Virus record (IMG/VR): IMGVR_UViG_3300025736_003554
Location: 1 to 21,063 of that record
DNA length: 21,063 nt
Source of the DNA: a virus
Direction: 5' to 3' (one strand)
Every line of letters begins with the position of its first letter. Within the stretch, counting starts at the first letter, position 1. The notes below the pieces were generated by a model. The model was not told the origin of the DNA. It was given only the letters and a program-made list of their open reading frames with translations, and did not search any database. The translations under genes were made by a program, and so were the position numbers. This document shows, one piece after another, positions 19,174 to 21,063 of the stretch.

Positions 19174-20564
19174 AATATTTTTCCGTACTTATTAAAATTT
19201 TCTTTAAATAGTTTTATATTTTCACCAAAGTACAATATTGCCTGTCCTTGTAGTGGTGCATTACCTAATTTGCCGTTTATATCCATAAACTTAATCCTTC
19301 CCTTGGGAAAACATATTGCACGACATAGTTTCATCATTCTTTGGAACCATTCTGTTTCAGTAGCATTATTTACCAATACAATTGCCTGTTTTGTTTTCTT
19401 ATTCTTCAGATTTTTTTCCAACGCTTGTGAAAATTCATTAATTAATGGTTGTGCGTATGGTGGATTCATCCACACGTTGCCTATCCATTCGTTGTTTAAC
19501 CCATTTGTTTTCTTTGTATAGTATTTTGTCGCATTAACAACTTTATTAGCCATTTTAGACGATGCTGGATCGACATCAATACTTCCCATTGTTTTTCTGG
19601 CTGATTCTATAAACTTTGATGGTGTGTACCACTCATTCTCTCCACTACTGTAAGATACATGTGCCTTTTTAAGATTAACAGACACTTCATTGATACTTTT
19701 CTCACCACGCTTTATGGCCTCGAAATCCTCTGGTGAATTTTCTTTTATTTTTTCAGCATTAAATATCGATCCTTCGCCTACTCTTAATGTTTTAGATGCC
19801 TCTTTTCTGGCATTTCTTTGGGTTTTGTCATTTTTGACTAAACCCAAAATATATTTAACTTTATAATTAGCATCATCGTCAAATACGAACCATTCACCAG
19901 ATATTCTGGTAAATTGTTTTGATATTTTTGTCTCTAAGTCATATCCTCCATTTATGTAACCAATTAATTTAATATTTGGCCTAGCTGTTTTTAAATGATT
20001 AATTCGTGATTCTGGGGATGCGGACACTCCAATTTTTAATTCATTTTCGTCATATGCAAAATAGACTTTTCTGTTGTCTCTTTTTCTTTCTAAGTTTTTT
20101 TCATGTCGTTTAATCCTTTGTTGTGTATCGAAATCATTTTCTAAATAACTATGAATCGCCATACTAATATTTTTTTGTTTTTCTTCATCTAAATACTTGA
20201 TAGCTTCTTGATAGTCTTTATATTTTTTACCATCAGATATTTTTTTATTTTTGATATCTTTCTCGAGTTTCTCTTTTAACTCACATGCTATTATAATTCT
20301 TTGACTCGTAGTTAAATGTCTACGATGTAGATTTTCTTGGATAATAAAATGAAGTGGATTGTTACCACAATATTTTTCATATACGGCTTTTATACCAAGT
20401 TCATTACATGCTTTTAGTCTGTTTCGTCCATCTAAAACTTGATTCTCATAAACCCATATTGGATGGTTTTTGTCGTATCCATTTTGTTTGATACTTACTT
20501 TAAGTTCGGCAAATTCGTCATCACTCATCATGGGAAATATTTCTGCAAATTTATGGAACTTCAT
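19155..20564 (-). CDS. ParB-like / GIY-YIG-like (T5orf172) / Dam-type methyltransferase fusion
   Basis: This 469-residue protein has three domains. Residues 1-95 are ParB-like, with LDGRNRLKACNELG (44-57) and NLHRRHLTTSQR (78-89). Residues about 165-240 look like the T5orf172 branch of GIY-YIG nucleases: KVYFAYD (166-172), LKIGVSASPESR (176-187) with Arg187, Glu211, and SGEWF (222-226). Residues about 305-469 are a phage Dam-type adenine methyltransferase with SGENEWYTPSKF, DVDPAS (330-335) and WMNPPYAQP (365-373, motif IV). Residues 250-296 (RKEASKTLRVGEGSIFNAEKI) look like the helix-turn-helix part that normally follows ParB directly, so the nuclease-like domain is inserted within it. It overlaps RecA by ATGA. 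Confidence 0.9.
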   Translation of the reverse strand: MKFHKFAEIFPMMSDDEFAELKVSIKQNGYDKNHPIWVYENQVLDGRNRLKACNELGIKAVYEKYCGNNPLHFIIQENLHRRHLTTSQRIIIACELKEKLEKDIKNKKISDGKKYKDYQEAIKYLDEEKQKNISMAIHSYLENDFDTQQRIKRHEKNLERKRDNRKVYFAYDENELKIGVSASPESRINHLKTARPNIKLIGYINGGYDLETKISKQFTRISGEWFVFDDDANYKVKYILGLVKNDKTQRNARKEASKTLRVGEGSIFNAEKIKENSPEDFEAIKRGEKSINEVSVNLKKAHVSYSSGENEWYTPSKFIESARKTMGSIDVDPASSKMANKVVNATKYYTKKTNGLNNEWIGNVWMNPPYAQPLINEFSQALEKNLKNKKTKQAIVLVNNATETEWFQRMMKLCRAICFPKGRIKFMDINGKLGNAPLQGQAILYFGENIKLFKENFNKYGKILWNEEQ

Positions 20565-21063
20565 AGTTTTTTAAGTTTCACTCTAAACTTTTTATTACTC
20601 CTAATCTCACTTTCTAATTCTTCTCTGCCCTGAAATGTTTCACCTAAAACATCGTAATAACTGCCACGCCTCTTGATTTTGCCATGTAGTAAAAGCATAG
20701 AAACCAATTCATCAGCATTATCAAACAATTCTAAATCAGGATTCTTTAAATCAGGATAATAAAACAAAAAATAACCATCCCTATATGGTTGACAAACTTT
20801 GGATTTCGTTACCTTAAACTTGACTTGCTGTCCAATTTTTCTCTTATTGTCCGTCAAAAACTCACCTCGTCTAACCTCAACCCGCAAAGAAGCATAAAAA
20901 CCTAAAGATCTACCGCCACTCGTTATTTCGGGGTTGCCATATGAATTATGAACAATAGCCCCATCAGCTAAATAATTATGATTTTTTGTTTCTATATCAA
21001 ATTTAACCATACTTCTCGTTTGTGGTTTATTATATTTATGAGTAACATAGGCATATTTAGTAA
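20561..21063 (-). CDS. recA: RecA recombinase, C-terminal extein, with 3' end of an intein (gene runs off right edge)
   Basis: The frame is open to the window edge. The last 127 residues are a RecA C-terminal extein: SYGNPEITSGGRSLGFYASL matches the start of the L2 loop and the following strand in bacterial RecA (E. coli MFGNPETTTGG-ALKFYAS), followed by FKVTKSKVCQPYRDGYFLFYY and GETFQGREELESEI. RecA pairs homologous DNA for phage recombination and repair. The upstream codons end in an intein C-terminus, so the gene is split-inserted. The recombinase is shorter at the C-terminus than the host type, as is usual in phages. It is cotranscribed with the ParB/Dam fusion (ATGA overlap). Confidence 0.9.
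   Translation of the reverse strand, partial: TKYAYVTHKYNKPQTRSMVKFDIETKNHNYLADGAIVHNSYGNPEITSGGRSLGFYASLRVEVRRGEFLTDNKRKIGQQVKFKVTKSKVCQPYRDGYFLFYYPDLKNPDLELFDNADELVSMLLLHGKIKRRGSYYDVLGETFQGREELESEIRSNKKFRVKLKKL
20945..21063 (-). mobile_element. Intein, C-terminal part, inside RecA
   Basis: The codons before the RecA extein read VKFDIETKNHNYLADGAIVHN followed by Ser, the classic intein F and G blocks (the G block ends His-Asn, +1 nucleophile Ser). The splice junction is between Asn (20947-20945) and Ser (20944-20942). The rest of the intein, including any homing endonuclease domain, lies right of the window. Confidence 0.88.

Overview
The window is part of a tailed double-stranded DNA phage (Caudoviricetes) or a prophage of one, AT-rich, with every supported gene on the minus strand. 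Transcription therefore runs from position 21063 down to 1. Large terminase, an HK97-type portal and a ClpP-like protease show that it is a phage. A bacterial host is indicated by a bacterial-type SSB with an acidic DDVLPF tail, a RecA (not RadA) recombinase, AGGAGG-type ribosome binding sites and sigma-70-like promoters. The host lineage cannot be fixed. One small membrane protein reminds me of proteins from uncultivated candidate-phylum bacteria and archaea, but that is recall only. TGA, TAA and TAG all act as stops, so there is no sign of a recoded genetic code.

Layout in transcription order. (1) 21063-15587 is the replication and recombination module. It holds a phage RecA interrupted by an intein, a ParB-like/GIY-YIG-like/Dam methyltransferase fusion, two PD-(D/E)XK nucleases, SSB, an HNH endonuclease with NUMOD3 repeats, a KOW-like microprotein and several small unknown or membrane proteins. 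(2) 15585-14191 is a tRNA island with Trp, Gly, Pro, Asp, Asn, Gln and Tyr genes, interrupted by a small basic protein and a second HNH endonuclease. (3) 14153-11784 holds a third nuclease-like protein, a short nucleotide-sugar dehydrogenase and a ParB-N/DNA methyltransferase fusion. (4) 11780-5694 is DNA packaging and head genes: a terminase small-subunit candidate, large terminase, portal, a run of small genes and a ClpP-like (head maturation) protease. (5) 5697-1 is a run of very small proteins, many with zinc-ribbon cysteine pairs, followed by a surface or glycan cassette: GT4 glycosyltransferase, an ATP-grasp enzyme, an exported protein and a GT2 glycosyltransferase. No capsid, tail, lysis or DNA polymerase gene is visible; these must lie outside the window.

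Genes are packed with ATGA, GTGA or TAATG overlaps, which implies long translationally coupled operons. Real promoters are few. I see TTGATW-N17-TAYAMT-like elements ahead of the portal, ahead of the gene after the portal and ahead of the NUMOD3/HNH gene, TTGACA-N17-TACCAT ahead of the second HNH gene, an extended -10 after tRNA-Tyr, and a candidate for SSB.

The most notable items are the intein placed at the L2 DNA-binding loop of RecA, the GIY-YIG-like domain nested inside a ParB/Dam protein, an archaeal/eukaryal-type tRNA-Tyr (C1-G72, short variable loop) in an apparently bacterial phage, near-leaderless promoters on both HNH genes, a 146-nt out-of-frame overlap of the terminase genes, and a concentration of zinc-ribbon microproteins.
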